64,000 nt of DNA from Anoxybacillus amylolyticus (GCF_001634285.1 NZ_CP015438.1:2740001-2804000); one strand, 5' to 3'; positions 9,434-19,307 are shown, numbered from the stretch's first letter. Program-made: numbers and translations. The notes: generated from the letters alone by a model not told the origin.

Positions 9434-12076
9434 CTATTGTTTTAATTGTGCAAGACGGGCGCGTACTGCTTCGCGTTTTTCCAAGTAGTCTTGTTCTTTT
9501 TTCCGTTCTTCTTCGACGACATGCGCCGGCGCTTTCGCTAAAAAGCCTTCGTTGCTTAATTTCTTTTGCACGCGCTCGACTTCTTGATCAAGCTTTTGCA
9601 ATTCTTTTTCGAGACGTTTCACTTCTTCTTCAATGTTGATGAGCCCTTCCAGCGGCAGGCTTAGTTCAGCGCCTGTGACAACGGCGGTCATCGCTTTTTC
9701 GACCGCTGGAATCGTCGTATCGATGATTAGTTCGCTCGGATTGCAGAAGCGCTCGATGTATGCCCGGTTCGTTTCTAGCGTCGCTTTTACGTGCTCATCT
9801 TTCGCTTTAATATAAAGCGTAATCGGCTTGCTTAACGGCGTATTTACTTCCGCACGAACGTTGCGCACCGCGCGAATAATATCGACCAACAATCGCATCG
9901 TTTCTGCCGCTTCCTCGTTGGAAAGCTCTGGGCGAACTTCTGGCCATTCGGCGACCGTAATGGATTCTCCTTCATGCGGCAAGTGCTGCCAAATTTCTTC
10001 CGTTACAAATGGCATAAACGGATGGAGAAGGCGCATCGTTTGGTCGAGTACGTACGCCAATACAGAACGCGTCGTCTTTTTCGCTTGCTCGTCCTCGCCA
10101 TATAACGGTAGTTTCGCCATTTCAATGTACCAATCGCATAAGTCGTCCCAAATAAAGTTATAAAGCGCACGGCCGACTTCGCCAAATTCGTATTTTTCCG
10201 CCAGCTTCGTGACCGTATCAATTGTTTCATTTAAGCGCGTTAAAATCCAATGATCGGCGACTGATTTTTCTCCGTTTAGGTCGATATCATCATACGTGAA
10301 TCCTTCCATATTCATGAGCGCAAACCGTGACGCGTTCCAAATTTTATTGACAAAGTTCCACGTCGCTTCCACTTTTTCTGTGCTGAAACGTAAATCTTGC
10401 CCCGGCGAGCTGCCTGTCGCTAAAAAGTAGCGAAGCGAATCGGCACCATATTGGTCAATGACATCCATCGGGTCTACGCCGTTGCCAAGCGATTTGCTCA
10501 TTTTCCGACCTTGCGCGTCGCGGACTAAGCCGTGAATGAGCACGTCTTTGAACGGACGCGTGCCTGTAAATTCAAGCGCTTGGAAAATCATACGAGATAC
10601 CCAGAAGAAAATGATGTCATAGCCTGTCACAAGCACATCTGTCGGATAATAGCGCTTATAGTCCGCTGATTCTTCGTTCGGCCAGCCCATGGTCGAAAAC
10701 GGCCAAAGCGCGGAGCTAAACCACGTATCTAATACGTCCGGGTCTTGTTCCCAATTTTCGATGTCTGCCGGTGGCTCATGGGAAACGTGCACTTCACCTG
10801 TTTCTTTATGATACCAAGCCGGAATTCGATGTCCCCACCAAAGCTGACGGGAAATGCACCAGTCGCGAATGTTTTCCATCCAATGTAAATATGTTTTCTC
10901 AAAACGTTCTGGAACAAAGTTGACTTTTCCTTCCGTCTTTTGCAGTTCAATTGCCGCTTCCGCTAACGGCTTCATTTTAACAAACCATTGCGTTGAAAGA
11001 TATGGCTCAACAACCGCGCCGCTTCGTTCGCTATGACCGACCGAATGCATATGCTCTTCGATTTTAAATAACACGCCTTGTTCTTGTAAATCTTTCACGA
11101 TTTGCCTGCGGCATTCAAACCGATCTAAGCCTTTATATTGCATCGCATTGTCGTTCATTGTGCCGTCTTCGTTCATCACGAGAATGCGCGGCAAATGGTG
11201 GCGGTTCCCGATTTCAAAGTCGTTCGGGTCGTGCGCCGGTGTAATTTTCACTGCCCCCGAACCAAATTCCATATCGACATATTCATCGCCGATGATCGGA
11301 ATTTCCCGACCGGTGATTGGTAAAATGACCGTTTTGCCGATGAGATGTTTGTAGCGCTCATCTTCTGGATGCACCGCTACCGCTGTATCGCCAAGCATCG
11401 TTTCCGGACGGGTCGTCGCGACTTCAATGTAGCCCGATCCGTCTGCGAGCGGATAGCGCATATGATATAGCGCCCCTTGCACATCTTTGTAAATAACTTC
11501 AATGTCCGATAAAGCGGTTTTGGTCACAGGATCCCAGTTAATAATGTATTCGCCGCGGTAAATGAGCCCTTTTTTGTAAAGGGCGACGAACACTTCGCGT
11601 ACTGCTTTCGATAATCCTTCATCCAACGTAAAACGCTCGCGCGTATAGTCGAGACCGAGCCCTAATTTTGCCCATTGGGAGCGAATATGGTCGGCATATT
11701 CTTCTTTCCATTTCCACGTCTCTTCGACAAACTTTTCACGGCCTAAATCATAGCGGGAAATCCCTTGATGGCGAAGTTTTTCTTCGACTTTCGCCTGCGT
11801 TGCAATGCCGGCATGGTCCATCCCTGGAAGCCATAACACGTCATAGCCTTGCATCCGCTTCATGCGTGTAATAATATCTTGCAGCGTCGTATCCCACGCA
11901 TGGCCTAAATGCAATTTCCCCGTAACGTTTGGCGGTGGAATGACGATCGTAAACGGCTGCTTTCCTTCTTCGCCCGTCGCTTCAAAAAATTTTCCGTCAA
12001 GCCACCACTGGTAACGGTTCGTTTCGACAGCTTTGTGGTCGTATTTTGTCGACATCGTTAGTTGTTTTTCTTCCAT
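9434..12076 (-). CDS. valS: Valyl-tRNA synthetase
   Basis: 880-aa class I aminoacyl-tRNA synthetase that charges tRNA-Val with valine. The HIGH signature appears as LHLGHAW near residue 50 and KMSKS as KMSKSLGNG near 525. An editing (CP1) domain lies between them and includes [13 protein letters not shown]. The C-terminal 60 residues form the Lys/Glu-rich coiled-coil arm that contacts tRNA ([19 protein letters not shown]). The ATG at 12076 (MEEKQLT) follows GGAGGG; the frame is open further upstream, but that stretch belongs to the T-box leader. Expression is controlled by the valine T-box directly upstream. Confidence 0.98.
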   Translation of the reverse strand: MEEKQLTMSTKYDHKAVETNRYQWWLDGKFFEATGEEGKQPFTIVIPPPNVTGKLHLGHAWDTTLQDIITRMKRMQGYDVLWLPGMDHAGIATQAKVEEKLRHQGISRYDLGREKFVEETWKWKEEYADHIRSQWAKLGLGLDYTRERFTLDEGLSKAVREVFVALYKKGLIYRGEYIINWDPVTKTALSDIEVIYKDVQGALYHMRYPLADGSGYIEVATTRPETMLGDTAVAVHPEDERYKHLIGKTVILPITGREIPIIGDEYVDMEFGSGAVKITPAHDPNDFEIGNRHHLPRILVMNEDGTMNDNAMQYKGLDRFECRRQIVKDLQEQGVLFKIEEHMHSVGHSERSGAVVEPYLSTQWFVKMKPLAEAAIELQKTEGKVNFVPERFEKTYLHWMENIRDWCISRQLWWGHRIPAWYHKETGEVHVSHEPPADIENWEQDPDVLDTWFSSALWPFSTMGWPNEESADYKRYYPTDVLVTGYDIIFFWVSRMIFQALEFTGTRPFKDVLIHGLVRDAQGRKMSKSLGNGVDPMDVIDQYGADSLRYFLATGSSPGQDLRFSTEKVEATWNFVNKIWNASRFALMNMEGFTYDDIDLNGEKSVADHWILTRLNETIDTVTKLAEKYEFGEVGRALYNFIWDDLCDWYIEMAKLPLYGEDEQAKKTTRSVLAYVLDQTMRLLHPFMPFVTEEIWQHLPHEGESITVAEWPEVRPELSNEEAAETMRLLVDIIRAVRNVRAEVNTPLSKPITLYIKAKDEHVKATLETNRAYIERFCNPSELIIDTTIPAVEKAMTAVVTGAELSLPLEGLINIEEEVKRLEKELQKLDQEVERVQKKLSNEGFLAKAPAHVVEEERKKEQDYLEKREAVRARLAQLKQ

Positions 12077-12096
12077 ATTATCCCTCCTCACAAAAT

Positions 12097-12347
12097 AAAA
12101 ACTCCTTTCATCCGAAAAGGACGAAAGGAGACTCTCTCGCGGTACCACCTTTTTTCTTAAGCAGGACATACTCCTACCTAAGCACTTCATCGCATAACGG
12201 CTTTCGACCGGCTTCCTCTACTTTCTGTTCAAAGAAGCAGCTCAAGGGCGACCTTCCAACGCGTACAATCCTAGGAAATCTCGCAGCAAATGATTTCCCT
12301 CTCTGCAGGCGCTCGCGCTGTACTCTTCCCTGTCTTCGCTTTTTGTC
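12097..12347 (-). ncRNA. T-box leader of valS (valine specifier GUC)
   Basis: The leader carries the T-box core GGTGGTACCGCG (plus-strand 12139-12150), then the terminator CTCCTTTCGTCC/GGATGAAAGGAG with TTTTT (12097-12130). In stem I, AGTA is followed by CAGCGC, which pairs with GCGTTG. Then come GAAG and the triplet GTC at 12250-12252, and GCCCT pairs with AGGG at the stem base. The same geometry places CUC in the ilvB leader, so GUC (Val) is the likely specifier. Uncharged tRNA-Val should stabilise the antiterminator and allow valS transcription. Confidence 0.93.
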
Positions 12348-12353
12348 TTATTC

Positions 12354-12359
12354 ATTATA
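12354..12359 (-). promoter_or_regulatory. -10 box of the valS T-box promoter
   Basis: TATAAT on the minus strand directly before the T-box leader. The -35 region at 17-bp spacing is poor (GTCATT). Confidence 0.6.
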
Positions 12360-12486
12360 CATACTACCGAAAAACGAATGACATCGTCAATCATCTTTTC
12401 CAAGTTTTTAATGGTTTATGCACGTTTTTGCTTTTTGGTGACAAAAAAGATGTCGTTTCATACTGTATAAAAAGGGGGGATAATAC

Positions 12487-12675
12487 GTGAAACGATTTAA
12501 TCCATATTCATGGCCACCATGGCTTCGCCAACTCCGCGCCATTTGTGCACAAGTCATTATTCCAATTACCGTTTTTCAAGCGATTCGCACCATTTTGTTA
12601 CCGACGACGTTCGACGTTCTTTTATTAGCCATTCTTGTTTTATTGGCTGTCGCTTTCCACCTCGAGTGGATTTAA
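12487..12675 (+). CDS. Small membrane protein, hypothetical
   Basis: 62-aa protein. The GTG start at 12487 has AAAGGGGGG 7 bases upstream, and a TATAAA-like box precedes that. After a basic, Trp-rich N-terminus (RFNPYSWPPWLRQLR) the rest is hydrophobic and forms one or two membrane helices (about 22-58). It is divergent from the valS T-box. Its last 36 bases overlap the 3' end of the convergent ysxE-like gene. I cannot assign a function. The strong ribosome site and membrane-like composition make it more likely than not to be real. Confidence 0.62.
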   Translation: MKRFNPYSWPPWLRQLRAICAQVIIPITVFQAIRTILLPTTFDVLLLAILVLLAVAFHLEWI

Positions 12676-13635
12676 TGTCGTCATCCGCATAAGGAGTTGT
12701 TCCGTTCGTTTCATCACTAAATAAGCATGCTGCAGCTTGGAAACGGCGCGATATTCGCTCTGTTTTTTTTTCCGTTTCTCCGCATAATCTGAAACGACTC
12801 GATATAAATACGTCGGAGAAGCAACATGGCTGAAGAAAAAAGCAAGCTCTTCCTCACGGAGGGAAAGTTTTTTTTCATATTCGCGAAAGCCGTCGACCCA
12901 CGCATCGTCTACCGACGGCGTTCGTACATATTCATCTAAAGCGACCGCTACATCGACAAGCGGAAATGCCCATTTTGCCCGCTCCCAGCTAAAAAACTGC
13001 CCCCCTTGTTCGCGCGGTACGTAATGAGAAAAGCGGGCGTTCCCATGGACAAACGCAATGCGCCATTTTTTAGATTCCTTCGTTTTTTCGTACCACGTTT
13101 CTAGCTTCGTTTCTGCAAACCAATACGCTTGCATCGTTTCATGGAAATACGTGCAACAATGCAGTTGAAACGGGGACATATACCATTCGCGCTCACATTG
13201 TTCCACATACGATTGCAAAAATGTTCTTTCCTCCTCCCACGCCGCTTTTTTTGCTTCATAGTAGTTTTTCAGTTCGGTTTCGTCGACATGGATTTCTTGC
13301 AACGTTTTTTGCTGGAGCGAAGCAAGGTCGCGGAAAAAAGCAAGAATCATTTCGGCTGTCGGCTGCTCTCGAACAGAGACCCATGGCATCATATAATAAT
13401 AGTCATTTCCTTCCGTGACAAATAGCGTACCGCGCTTCGACCAGTATATCGGCAGCATTTGTGACCGATAAAAAAAGGCGGCTCGCTCAATGGCGTGGAG
13501 TTGCTGAACGTCGTCAATTTTTTTTAGCGCAAACGTCCCTTCCGCCGCATGCACTTTCTTCACTTTTCCGTAGTCGTCGATTCGCACTACGTGCAAAGGA
13601 TAATGCGAAAGGATAACTATATCGCTCCGCTGCAA
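12640..13635 (-). CDS. ysxE: YsxE-like spore coat-associated kinase-fold protein
   Basis: 331 aa. Between spoVID and valS, this is the position of ysxE in B. subtilis, a CotS-like coat protein with an aminoglycoside-phosphotransferase fold. Visible here are a kinase-like lobe (GTFALKKI near residue 35) and a catalytic-loop-like FVHGNARFSHYV near 195, where HGNAR stands in for the usual HGDxxxxN. The catalytic Asp is therefore replaced, as in several coat kinases of doubtful activity. The start is TTG at 13635, 5 bases after GGGAGGTGG. It follows the spoVID terminator. Known relatives are made in the mother cell and associate with the spore coat. Confidence 0.85.
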   Translation of the reverse strand: MQRSDIVILSHYPLHVVRIDDYGKVKKVHAAEGTFALKKIDDVQQLHAIERAAFFYRSQMLPIYWSKRGTLFVTEGNDYYYMMPWVSVREQPTAEMILAFFRDLASLQQKTLQEIHVDETELKNYYEAKKAAWEEERTFLQSYVEQCEREWYMSPFQLHCCTYFHETMQAYWFAETKLETWYEKTKESKKWRIAFVHGNARFSHYVPREQGGQFFSWERAKWAFPLVDVAVALDEYVRTPSVDDAWVDGFREYEKKLSLREEELAFFFSHVASPTYLYRVVSDYAEKRKKKQSEYRAVSKLQHAYLVMKRTEQLLMRMTTLNPLEVESDSQ

Positions 13636-13654
13636 CTAATCCACCTCCCTTTCC

Positions 13655-13693
13655 ATAAAAAATCTCCCACTTTACAATTGGATAAAGTGGGAG
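13655..13693 (-). terminator. Terminator after spoVID
   Basis: The hairpin CTCCCACTTTA/TAAAGTGGGAG is followed by ATTTTTT on the minus strand. Confidence 0.92.
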
Positions 13694-13702
13694 TGTACCC
13701 TT

Positions 13703-14641
13703 TTAAGCGCGTTGGTTAGCCGGAATCGGAATATAGAGCAATTGTCCTTCGGATAAATCGGTCTCGTGTTCGAGATGATTGGCTCGCAATAGTTGTTGAA
13801 TCGAAATGTCGTACCGTTTTGCAATCTTGTCCATTGAATCGCCTTGTTGGACAATGCAAATTTTCATTCTTGAAAAATCTTCTCCTTGTTCTTTAAATAA
13901 GCTCGTTAAATAAAGCGCATTTTCCTTGCGCGGCTTTTTGTTTTCTTCTTCCTGTTCAGCTGCTTGTTTCGGCGATGTTCCGATCGATACTTTCGCTTCT
14001 TGTTCATGTACTACTTCCTCGCCAACATTGCTAGTTTCGTTCCGCTCGTCGGTCGTTCGTGCACGTAGCGCGTGTTCGGCATGTTCCTTTTCTTCGGAAA
14101 CAATCTCGCTTTCTTCCGTTTGTTCTGTCCGATCGCCCACTTCCACTTCTTGTTCGTACCATTCTTTGCGAGCGACTGCTTCAAACGGCTCAAACCATGA
14201 TGATGTTTCCTCTGCTTCTTCTTCTAAAATACCGCTAATCGAAATATCCGCAACAAGCGAGAGCCGACCGTCGCTACCTAAATCGTAATCAAACGATTCG
14301 ACCGTGACATACACATCGTCTAAACAAAAAATGCGGTTTTTCGGAATCGTAATATCGACAGGGAAGCGATGAAATAGCTCACTCACTCCATCTTCACGCG
14401 TCGTAATCCGTTGGACGAACCGGCGTGTGCTAAAATCGTAAAGATCCGCATCCTCCCCATCTTCATTCGTCATGCGATATTCGCCACTTAATTCTAACGC
14501 CCCGCGAATCGTAATATAATGCTCGTATTCGTCAACGGAAATGACCGGATCTAATGAAACTGAGAGAAATTCCGCCACTTCCTGTCCCCTTTTAAACCAA
14601 ATCGACTCTTCGAGTGAAAAACGTAAATATGATTGCTCCAA
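13703..14641 (-). CDS. spoVID: Stage VI sporulation protein D, spore coat encasement
   Basis: 312 aa. SpoVID helps the coat wrap around the forespore and works with SafA and SpoIVA in the mother cell. The N-terminal domain (about 1-130) starts LEQSYLRFSLEESIWFKRGQ and matches the family N-terminus. The middle (about 135-260) is acidic and low complexity. The C-terminus holds a LysM domain (about 265-308; VQQGDSMDKIAKRYDISIQQ) that should bind peptidoglycan or lipid II. The TTG at 14641 is chosen because AAGGAGGAGG lies 5 bases upstream and because it agrees with the family N-terminus; the frame is open further upstream into the hemL remnant. In B. subtilis spoVID directly follows hemL; here a toxin cassette lies between them. 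Confidence 0.93.
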   Translation of the reverse strand: MEQSYLRFSLEESIWFKRGQEVAEFLSVSLDPVISVDEYEHYITIRGALELSGEYRMTNEDGEDADLYDFSTRRFVQRITTREDGVSELFHRFPVDITIPKNRIFCLDDVYVTVESFDYDLGSDGRLSLVADISISGILEEEAEETSSWFEPFEAVARKEWYEQEVEVGDRTEQTEESEIVSEEKEHAEHALRARTTDERNETSNVGEEVVHEQEAKVSIGTSPKQAAEQEEENKKPRKENALYLTSLFKEQGEDFSRMKICIVQQGDSMDKIAKRYDISIQQLLRANHLEHETDLSEGQLLYIPIPANQRA

Positions 14642-14721
14642 GCAAGCCTCCTCCTTCCGCCCTTTTCGGCCAAACTTTTCAATGGCATTATCAATGTATG
14701 AGCGGCGGAAACAGAATATGA

Positions 14722-14753
14722 ATAAAAAATGACCATGCGCACATTGCACATGG
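14722..14753 (-). terminator. Terminator downstream of the hemL remnant
   Basis: The stem CCATGTGC/GCGCATGG (one G-T pair) is followed by TCATTTTTTAT on the minus strand. By position this looks like the original hemL terminator, left beside spoVID after the toxin cassette arrived. Confidence 0.72.
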
Positions 14754-14763
14754 CCATCATTCA

Positions 14764-14838
14764 TTATCCCTTTAGCTTCGCAAACGCTTTTTCTGCTGCT
14801 TCGATCGTTTTTTCGATGTCTTCATCCGTATGCTCGTC
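14764..14838 (-). pseudogene. hemL 3'-end remnant
   Basis: The minus-strand translation ends [20 protein letters not shown], then KLKG and a stop. That is the C-terminus of the HemL encoded 2.3 kb away, which ends KLMS. Sixty bases (14777-14836) are identical to 17043-17102. An ATG at 14857 could open a 31-residue reading frame through it, but I see no ribosome site and treat it as debris. Confidence 0.85.
14777..14836 (-). repeat. 60-bp perfect direct repeat, left copy
   Basis: Identical to 17043-17102, both being hemL 3' coding sequence in the same orientation. The pair brackets the toxin-immunity cassette. With one mismatch the match extends a further five bases to include the shared TTAG. 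Confidence 0.95.
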
Positions 14839-14870
14839 AACGGTGACAGGAATGTATCCTACCATGTTCT

Positions 14871-15281
14871 TTAATTTAAATATTCATTTTCCCACTTTTC
14901 TTGTTTTTCTACAGGGCTCATTTCTGAAAGATCATCATATCCGTAGTTGATTCTCATTCGACCTGTGTTATCCAAAATGTAAGTTAAATTTGTCCATGGT
15001 TCTTGATTTTGCACTCTGAACTCATTCCAGAGTTCTTCAAAACATTCATAGAGCTCTCGCTTTAACTCTTTATAAAAACGTTTGTCTACTTGAAAAATAT
15101 CCGGGATATCTAAGCTATATACAGGCTCTGCTCTATTTACTGGATAGTAATAAAAATATACTTGAGAAAATCCTTCCCTAACTTCAGCGTACAGCAATAT
15201 TTTTTCCCAGTCTTCTGGAATCATATCAATTAAGATATTCGCAATTTTTTGGTATAATACTTCCATTTGTTTAGTTTCCAA
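14871..15281 (-). CDS. YezG/DUF600-like immunity protein
   Basis: 136-aa acidic protein directly after the nuclease toxin, with 2 bases between the stop and the TTG start. The ribosome site AGGAGG lies within the toxin's last codons, 10 bases before the TTG, so translation is coupled. The sequence MEVLYQKIANILIDMIPEDW, with the following KILLYAEVREGFSQVYFYYY, matches the YezG (DUF600) family. In B. subtilis YezG neutralises the YeeF nuclease toxin. I infer that it blocks the C-terminal nuclease of its partner. An internal ATG at 15266 is too far from the ribosome site to be preferred. Confidence 0.86.
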   Translation of the reverse strand: METKQMEVLYQKIANILIDMIPEDWEKILLYAEVREGFSQVYFYYYPVNRAEPVYSLDIPDIFQVDKRFYKELKRELYECFEELWNEFRVQNQEPWTNLTYILDNTGRMRINYGYDDLSEMSPVEKQEKWENEYLN

Positions 15282-15283
15282 AT

Positions 15284-16804
15284 CTATTTACCTCCTGCAT
15301 AATTAGTTAAGGTAACTTCGTATTTCTTTCCGTCAATCCTGTATTCCACTTCGAATTTAGCAGGACGCGAAGAATCTCCCTTATAAATAGGTTCAATTTT
15401 TACTTCAACCGTTTTCCCCTCTTCTAACGCCTTTTTCCATGTGTTTTCTAATGATTTATACTCACTCCTATTTAGCGTAGCATTCATTGGTACTAAGTTA
15501 TCAATATCGCCAGACCCTTTAAATATACTTGCTATTAAATGACCACCCTCATCGTTTGGTAATCTATCTTCCCTTCCTACTACTTTTTGAGCGTATGAAT
15601 TTCGGTCGGCTTTTCCTAACTCTAATTTAGCTTCAACGCTAGAAATACGCCCCCTATCATCCGTAGTATATCTATATCCTTCTTTTGTTGCGTACTCTAT
15701 ATTTGGCTTTAACGCCTTTTTACGATTAATCCTTGTGTATTGTTCACCATATTTAATATTCTCTATCCCCTTGGAAGCTTTCTCCGAAACACCTTCACTC
15801 CGACTTAGTTGCTGGGACAAATCGCTTGCACTTTTGGAGAAGTTTGTGATTCCTGTTTTCATCATCACTCCTCCAACAGTCATTCCTGCAGCACCAGCAG
15901 CCATTGCAGGAACCCCAGCAAACGCTCCACCTCCGCTCAAACTAACTACTGCTCCACCTGCTCCGATCACAGAGGATATCTCGGTTACTTTCATCCCACC
16001 TATCGTCCATACCGCATGCCCTACCATCTGACCTGCTTCGTATGCGACGGGGTGTTTGCTATCGTAAAATCGTTGTTGCACAGCATTAAATGTTACATCC
16101 GCCAACGCCGCATCGCCTGCGCCTCTAACAAACTCTATCGTGCTGTCGATCGGGTGTTTTGAAAACTCGTGGATTGATTTTTCGATGTTTTTTCCTACTT
16201 GCCGAACCGTTCGCTCGGCGTTTTGTCCTGCATTGATTATACCATGAACAGCCTGCTTGGTGACATGCTCTGCTTTCTTTTCTAGTTGATGTGCACCGCG
16301 TTCGATCGTTTTCTCCGTATCTTTGATCTCTTGCCTTATCTTATGTCCGATCGGATGAACCGCTTCGGACACAGCTTTTTTCACATCGTGAACGACGTGC
16401 TTTACCGCTTGCTCCGTCTTCTTTTCCGCCTCGTGAAACGCTTTTTGTGCCTTCTCGCTAATATGTACCGTATCTTTCACTGCTTGTTTCGCGGCACGTT
16501 CCACTTTCTTTTCGATCTTTTGAACCGCTTTCTCCGCTTGTTTCACCTCGTGGGCAACGTGCTTTACCGCTTGTTCCGCTTTCTTTTCCGCTTGATGAAA
16601 AGCTTCCTTTGCCTTTTGGCTAATGTGCACCGTATCCTTTACGACCTGTTTCCCCACTGGCTCGACTTTCTTTTCTACTTGCTGAACGGCTTGTTGAATG
16701 GTCTTCTCTACTTTTTTGACGTCATTGGCGACATGCTTTACCGTCTGTTCTACCTTTTTCTCGACCATATGTCCTAATTTGCTTAATGAACTCCAAAAAG
16801 ACAT
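15284..16804 (-). CDS. Polymorphic toxin with DNA/RNA non-specific endonuclease tip
   Basis: 506 aa. Residues 1-13 are MSFWSSLSKLGHM. About 14-215 are Lys/Glu amphipathic helix repeats (units of 58, 54 and 48 residues, each opening VEKKVEQ or AEKKAEQ and including KDTVHIS in the first two). About 220-320 hold the conserved EFVRGAGDAALADVT and a Gly/Ala-rich hydrophobic stretch. About 365-506 match the Endonuclea_NS_2 fold: NDEGGHLIASIF, with His422 as likely catalytic base, then NLVPMNATLNRSEYKSLE. There is no signal peptide and no LXG or WXG100 motif that I can recognise. The immunity gene follows immediately. The arrangement implies contact- or secretion-dependent competition; the export route is unknown. 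Confidence 0.85.
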   Translation of the reverse strand: MSFWSSLSKLGHMVEKKVEQTVKHVANDVKKVEKTIQQAVQQVEKKVEPVGKQVVKDTVHISQKAKEAFHQAEKKAEQAVKHVAHEVKQAEKAVQKIEKKVERAAKQAVKDTVHISEKAQKAFHEAEKKTEQAVKHVVHDVKKAVSEAVHPIGHKIRQEIKDTEKTIERGAHQLEKKAEHVTKQAVHGIINAGQNAERTVRQVGKNIEKSIHEFSKHPIDSTIEFVRGAGDAALADVTFNAVQQRFYDSKHPVAYEAGQMVGHAVWTIGGMKVTEISSVIGAGGAVVSLSGGGAFAGVPAMAAGAAGMTVGGVMMKTGITNFSKSASDLSQQLSRSEGVSEKASKGIENIKYGEQYTRINRKKALKPNIEYATKEGYRYTTDDRGRISSVEAKLELGKADRNSYAQKVVGREDRLPNDEGGHLIASIFKGSGDIDNLVPMNATLNRSEYKSLENTWKKALEEGKTVEVKIEPIYKGDSSRPAKFEVEYRIDGKKYEVTLTNYAGGK

Positions 16805-16910
16805 CTCCCCCGCTCCTTTGACTCTGTCCTTTTGTTTAAAACAACGTTCGTTGCTAAGCCATAATCAATGAAAAATACCACTCCTTCCCCACATCATTGG
16901 ATGATGATTG

Positions 16911-16939
16911 ACTAATAAAAAAATATCAATTCTGTCAAT
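16911..16939 (-). promoter_or_regulatory. Promoter of the intact toxin-immunity pair
   Basis: On the minus strand TTGACA (16939-16934) is followed by GAATTGATA and eight T's, then TATTAG (spacer 16) or ATTAGT (spacer 17). The same promoter exists before the second toxin but with twelve T's. Confidence 0.6.
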
Positions 16940-16973
16940 GAAAATTTTGTTCTATTCCCCTATATTTTTCATA

Positions 16974-17004
16974 AAAAAAAACAGAGAGCAACTTAGGCTC
17001 TCTG
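16974..17004 (-). terminator. hemL: Terminator after the complete hemL
   Basis: The stem CAGAGAGC/GCTCTCTG is followed by a run of about eight T's on the minus strand. It lies between the hemL stop and the toxin promoter. Confidence 0.9.
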
Positions 17005-17029
17005 CTTCTTGTAAACGTTAGCATCCCTT

Positions 17030-18316
17030 TTAAGACATTAGTTTCGCAAACGCTTTTTCTGCTGCTTCGATCGTTTTTTCGATGTCTTCATCCGTATGCT
17101 CGGTCGATAAAAACATGCCTTCAAATTGCGATGGCGGCAAGAAGATGCCTTGTTCCGCCATTTCGCGGTAATAAGCCGCAAACATCTCTACATCCGATGT
17201 TTTCGCTTTTTCATAGTTGATGACGTCTTCGTTTGTAAAGAAGAAGCCGAGCATCGAACCAGCGCGGGTGACGGTATGCGGAATGCCGTATTTTTCCGCC
17301 GCTTGGCGCAATCCTTCTTCAAGCCGATCCGCTTTTTTCCGGAACTGTTCGTACGTTTCCGGCATCAATTGGATAAGGGTTTCATAGCCAGCCGTCATCG
17401 CTAGTGGATTGCCTGATAATGTACCTGCTTGATAAATGGGACCGCTTGGCGCAATGCGCTCCATAATGTCTGCTCTTCCGCCGTACGCCCCAACTGGAAG
17501 ACCTCCACCAATCACTTTTCCAAGACATGTCAAGTCAGGCGTCACTCCGAAATAACCTTGGGCACAATGATAATCGACGCGGAAGCCGGTCATTACCTCA
17601 TCAAAAATCAACAGCGCCCCATATTCGTTCGTAATGTCGCGAAGTCCTTGTAAAAATCCTGGAAGCGGCGGAACAACGCCCATATTGCCAGCGACCGGCT
17701 CAACAATGACCGCGGCAATATCTTCACCAAACTGCGCAAACGCATATTTGACGCTTTCTAAATCGTTGTAGGGAACGGTAATCGTATGTTGCGCCACCGA
17801 TTCTGGAACGCCAGGACTATCCGGCAAGCCGAGCGTCGCCACCCCTGAGCCGGCTTTAATGAGCAACGAATCGCCATGCCCATGATAACAGCCTTCAAAT
17901 TTGAGAATTTTGCTTCGTCCTGTATAGCCACGCGCTAGGCGCAATGCGCTCATCGTCGCTTCCGTGCCGGAATTGACCATCCGTACCATCTCAATCGACG
18001 GTACCCGCTCAATGACAAGCTTCGCTAGCTCGTTTTCAATAAGCGTCGGAGCCCCAAAGCTCGTTCCGTTTTCTGCGACTTTTTGTAGTGCTGCGACGAC
18101 GCGCTCGTTCGCATGCCCTAAAATAAGCGGTCCCCACGACAACACGTAATCAATATATTCATTACCGTCAATATCGTAAATTTTCGACCCCTTGCCGCGC
18201 GCCATAAAAATCGGATCCATTTTGACCGATTTAAACGCGCGAACCGGGCTGTTTACCCCGCCCGGCAACAACCGAACAGCTTCTTGATATGCTTGTTTCG
18301 AACGCTCGTATCGCAT
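17030..18316 (-). CDS. hemL: Glutamate-1-semialdehyde 2,1-aminomutase
   Basis: 428-aa PLP enzyme of the C5 heme pathway; it converts glutamate-1-semialdehyde to 5-aminolevulinate. The start [20 protein letters not shown] at 18316 follows AGGAGGGGG. The PLP lysine is in [15 protein letters not shown] (about 265) and the cofactor-binding DEVMTGFR lies just before it. It is the last gene of hemAXCDBL, 13 bases after hemB. The final residues (KLMS) differ from the KLKG of the remnant near spoVID, so the present 3' end may have been re-made when the cassette entered. Confidence 0.97.
   Translation of the reverse strand: MRYERSKQAYQEAVRLLPGGVNSPVRAFKSVKMDPIFMARGKGSKIYDIDGNEYIDYVLSWGPLILGHANERVVAALQKVAENGTSFGAPTLIENELAKLVIERVPSIEMVRMVNSGTEATMSALRLARGYTGRSKILKFEGCYHGHGDSLLIKAGSGVATLGLPDSPGVPESVAQHTITVPYNDLESVKYAFAQFGEDIAAVIVEPVAGNMGVVPPLPGFLQGLRDITNEYGALLIFDEVMTGFRVDYHCAQGYFGVTPDLTCLGKVIGGGLPVGAYGGRADIMERIAPSGPIYQAGTLSGNPLAMTAGYETLIQLMPETYEQFRKKADRLEEGLRQAAEKYGIPHTVTRAGSMLGFFFTNEDVINYEKAKTSDVEMFAAYYREMAEQGIFLPPSQFEGMFLSTEHTDEDIEKTIEAAEKAFAKLMS
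17043..17102 (-). repeat. 60-bp perfect direct repeat, right copy
   Basis: This copy is inside the functional hemL 3' coding end. Its partner is at 14777-14836. Confidence 0.95.
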
Positions 18317-18329
18317 CGAAATCCCCCTC

Positions 18330-19307
18330 CTATTCTTGTAGCCATCGAGCAACGTCTTTGGCAAAGTACGTTAAAATTAAATCCGCTCCTGCCCGTTTCA
18401 TGCCCATTAACATTTCCATCACGATTTGCTTTTCGTTTACCCAACCATTTTGTGCCGCTGCTTTTACCATGGCATACTCTCCGCTTACATTGTAAGCGAC
18501 AATCGGAAGATGGAAATGGTTTTTCATGTCACGAATAATGTCTAAATACGCAAGCGCTGGTTTTACCATAATAAAATCCGCCCCTTCGCGCACATCGGAT
18601 TCTGCTTCGCGAAACGCTTCTAACCGGTTAGCTGGGTCCATTTGGTACGTTTTTCGGTCGCCAAACTGTGGCGCGCTATTCGCGGCATCGCGAAACGGCC
18701 CATAAAAAGCGGAAGCATATTTTACAGCGTAAGACATAATCGGCACATGCGTAAATCCCGCTTCGTCTAACCCTTGGCGGATCGCCACCACAAAGCCGTC
18801 CATCATATTAGAAGGTGCGATAATATCCGCCCCTGCTTTCGCTTGGCTTACCGCTGTTTTTACAAGCAGTTCAAGCGACGGATCGTTCAATACTTGCTCG
18901 TTTTCGACGACGCCGCAATGACCGTGGCTCGTATATTCGCATAAACATGTATCTGCAATCACGACAAGCTCTGGATACGTTTGCTTAATTTGCCGAATCG
19001 CTTGTTGGACGATGCCATGCTCGCAGTATGCTTGTGAACCGACTTCATCTTTTTCCACTGGGATACCGAAAACGATGACCGACTTAATGCCAAGACGAAC
19101 CGCTTCTTCTACTTCTTCGTTCAGACGGTCAAGCGAAAACTGGTAAATACCCGGCATGGACGGAATTTCCTGCTTGACATTTTCTCCTTCGATGACAAAA
19201 ATCGGATAAATGAAATCGTCAACGTGAAGATGTGTTTCGCGTACCATGGCGCGTAAGTTCGCGCTTTGCCGTAACCGGCGGTGGCGGTCAAATTGCCATT
19301 TGTTCAT
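18330..19307 (-). CDS. hemB: Porphobilinogen synthase (5-aminolevulinate dehydratase)
   Basis: 325 aa. It condenses two 5-aminolevulinates to porphobilinogen. The cysteine metal site is [11 protein letters not shown] (about 120-130). The Schiff-base lysines are in [17 protein letters not shown] and [11 protein letters not shown]. Its start overlaps the hemD stop by 4 bases (ATGA), so translation is coupled. Confidence 0.97.
   Translation of the reverse strand: MNKWQFDRHRRLRQSANLRAMVRETHLHVDDFIYPIFVIEGENVKQEIPSMPGIYQFSLDRLNEEVEEAVRLGIKSVIVFGIPVEKDEVGSQAYCEHGIVQQAIRQIKQTYPELVVIADTCLCEYTSHGHCGVVENEQVLNDPSLELLVKTAVSQAKAGADIIAPSNMMDGFVVAIRQGLDEAGFTHVPIMSYAVKYASAFYGPFRDAANSAPQFGDRKTYQMDPANRLEAFREAESDVREGADFIMVKPALAYLDIIRDMKNHFHLPIVAYNVSGEYAMVKAAAQNGWVNEKQIVMEMLMGMKRAGADLILTYFAKDVARWLQE

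Noticed and set aside
12264-12266. GUA as the specifier of the valS T-box
   Set aside because: It lies in the distal stem. The position equivalent to CUC in the ilvB leader is GUC at 12250-12252.
14757-14857. A 31-residue frame through the hemL remnant as a gene
   Set aside because: No ribosome site, and the sequence is a duplicated hemL end.
15500-16800. Tandem repeats in the toxin gene as a CRISPR-like array
   Set aside because: The units are coding, degenerate and of uneven length (48-58 codons), with no spacer pattern.
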